NCBI RefSeq assembly: GCF_001584185.1
Contig: NZ_CP013234.1
Span: forward strand, 3,720,001-3,784,000
From: Collimonas pratensis
GTDB lineage: Bacteria > Pseudomonadota > Gammaproteobacteria > Burkholderiales > Burkholderiaceae_D
Direction of reading: 5' to 3'
Length of the DNA: 64,000 nucleotides
Shown: positions 62,788 through 64,000 of the stretch, piece by piece
How positions within the stretch are numbered: the first letter of the stretch is position 1
Layout: each line of letters opens with the position of its first letter
The notes under the pieces: generated by a model
Database searches by the model: none
What the model was told of the DNA's origin: nothing
What the model saw: only the letters and a program-made list of their open reading frames with translations
Position numbers and translations under genes: made by a program

Positions 62788-64000
62788 TTATTGCGCCGCT
62801 GCCAGCTTCTGCCAGGTATCGATCACCGAATCGGGATTCAGCGAAATCGATTCAATGCCCTGCTTCATCAGCCACTCGGCAAAGTCCGGATGATCCGATG
62901 GACCCTGGCCGCAAATGCCGACGTACTTGCCCTTGGCGATACAGGTTGCAATCACCTTTTCCAGCAAAGCCAGGATGGCCGGATCGCGTTCGTCGAAATC
63001 GGCGGCCAGCAACTCCATGCCGGAATCGCGGTCGAGGCCAAGCGTGAGCTGGGTCAGGTCGTTGGAACCGATCGAGAAGCCGTCGAAAAACTCCAGGAAC
63101 TGGTCAGCCAGGATGGCGTTGGACGGCACTTCGCACATCATGATCACGCGCAAACCGTTCTCGCCGCGCACCAGGCCGTTCTTGCCCAGCAGGCCGATGA
63201 CTTTTTCGGCTTGTCCCAAGGTACGGACGAAAGGCACCATGATCTCGACGTTGGTCAAGCCCATGTCGTTGCGCACCCGCTTCATCGCTTGGCATTCCAT
63301 TTCGAACGCTTCGGCAAAATCGCTGGCCAGGTAACGCGCCGCGCCGCGGAAGCCGAGCATCGGATTTTCTTCGTCCGGCTCGTAGCGCGAACCGCCGATC
63401 AGCTTCTTGTACTCGTTCGACTTGAAGTCGGACAGGCGTACGATCACCTTTTTCGGCCAGAAAGCGGCAGCGATGGTGGCAATGCCTTCGGCCAGCTTGT
63501 CGACATAGAATGCCTTCGGCGAAGCGTGGCCGCGGGCGACCGATTCGACCGCCTTCTTGAGGTCGGCATCGATGTTCGGATATTCCAGGATCGCGCGCGG
63601 GTGGACGCCGATGTTGTTGTTGATGATGAATTCCAGGCGCGCCAGGCCAACGCCGCCGTTAGGAATCGACTGGAAGTCGAAAGCCAGCTGCGGATTGCCG
63701 ACGTTCATCATGATCTTCAAAGGCAGGTCTGGCAGCGCACCACGCGCCACTTCGGACACTTCTGTTTCCAGCAGGCCGTCGTAGATCTTGCCTTCGTCGC
63801 CTTCGGCGCAGGAGACGGTGACCAGCGTGCCGTCTTTCAGCACATCGGTCGCGTCGCCGCAGCCGACCACGGCCGGCACGCCCAGTTCGCGCGCGATGAT
63901 CGCCGCGTGGCAGGTACGGCCGCCACGGTTGGTGACAATCGCGGAAGCACGCTTCATCACCGGTTCCCAGTTAGGATCGGTCATGTCGGCAACCAGCACG
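62788..64000 (-). CDS. ppsA: Phosphoenolpyruvate synthase (partial, N-terminus outside window)
   Basis: The C-terminal 403 codons are visible and the frame is open to the right edge. The swivelling phosphohistidine domain has [20 protein letters not shown] (His phosphorylated). The PEP-binding barrel includes [24 protein letters not shown] and the acid/base Cys in [15 protein letters not shown]. It makes PEP from pyruvate and ATP in gluconeogenesis. It is convergent with the toxin-antitoxin pair across a bidirectional terminator. Confidence 0.97.
   Translation of the reverse strand, partial: VLVADMTDPNWEPVMKRASAIVTNRGGRTCHAAIIARELGVPAVVGCGDATDVLKDGTLVTVSCAEGDEGKIYDGLLETEVSEVARGALPDLPLKIMMNVGNPQLAFDFQSIPNGGVGLARLEFIINNNIGVHPRAILEYPNIDADLKKAVESVARGHASPKAFYVDKLAEGIATIAAAFWPKKVIVRLSDFKSNEYKKLIGGSRYEPDEENPMLGFRGAARYLASDFAEAFEMECQAMKRVRNDMGLTNVEIMVPFVRTLGQAEKVIGLLGKNGLVRGENGLRVIMMCEVPSNAILADQFLEFFDGFSIGSNDLTQLTLGLDRDSGMELLAADFDERDPAILALLEKVIATCIAKGKYVGICGQGPSDHPDFAEWLMKQGIESISLNPDSVIDTWQKLAAAQ

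Overview
The window looks like the chromosome of a betaproteobacterium of the Burkholderiales, most likely an Oxalobacteraceae member such as Collimonas. The evidence is the type of the guaB-guaA, rnfH-ratA, smpB and ppsA proteins and the SPFH/NfeD pair. Genus is an inference from protein resemblance; no rRNA gene is present. Both edge genes are cut: an unknown ArsR-linked gene at the left and ppsA at the right.

Layout. 1-13.8 kb is ordinary chromosome: an ArsR regulator and partner, an outer-membrane barrel protein, a MIP channel, a DUF1697 protein, a serine hydrolase, a Crp-type regulator divergent from an acyl-CoA synthetase, a CsgG-like lipoprotein, a lipocalin-like protein, a LysR regulator and a secreted protein. 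From about 13.8 to 53.3 kb lies a large composite accessory region at the 3' end of guaA. Three copies of the guaA end plus its terminator (13.8, 16.45 and 53.2 kb) bound it, and a tyrosine integrase sits next to guaA. Three footprints that look like the 3' end of ssrA (12.0, 15.2 and 20.7 kb) alternate with the guaA copies, which suggests repeated accretion. 53.3-64 kb is core chromosome again: guaA, guaB, a DUF4124 protein, rnfH, ratA, smpB, an SPFH/NfeD pair, a TPR/glycosyltransferase-fold protein, a toxin-antitoxin pair and ppsA.

Inside the accessory region, left to right: an alpha/beta hydrolase; a sterol-desaturase-type fatty acid hydroxylase; a divergent pair of unknown genes split by an IS3-family element; a SARP/AAA regulator; a metalloprotease lipoprotein; two tandem group II introns, the second internally deleted; a seven-gene operon (DUF4331, two small exported proteins, three HupE/UreJ-like membrane proteins, a TPR protein) divergent from a TonB-dependent receptor; a TetR-controlled lipid-modification operon (amine-oxidase-like FAD protein, DUF1365, Cfa-type methyltransferase, chalcone-isomerase-like protein, MFS permease, DUF3833, SDR, NTF2-like) flanked by a decayed photolyase gene and a decayed TIGR01777 gene; IS21 debris; and a shrunken P2/P4-like prophage (XRE repressor, Arc-like protein, Ogr zinc finger, truncated gpA, broken cytosine methyltransferase, AlpA, integrase).

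How the genes work together. The HupE/UreJ-DUF4331-TonB unit reads as one envelope-spanning uptake or efflux system, plausibly for a metal, and I know of no characterised system of this composition. The lipid operon resembles clusters that accompany photolyase in singlet-oxygen and light-stress regulons of other proteobacteria. The integrase and the ATACCAT heptamers seen at both ends of the element are the likely mobility machinery.
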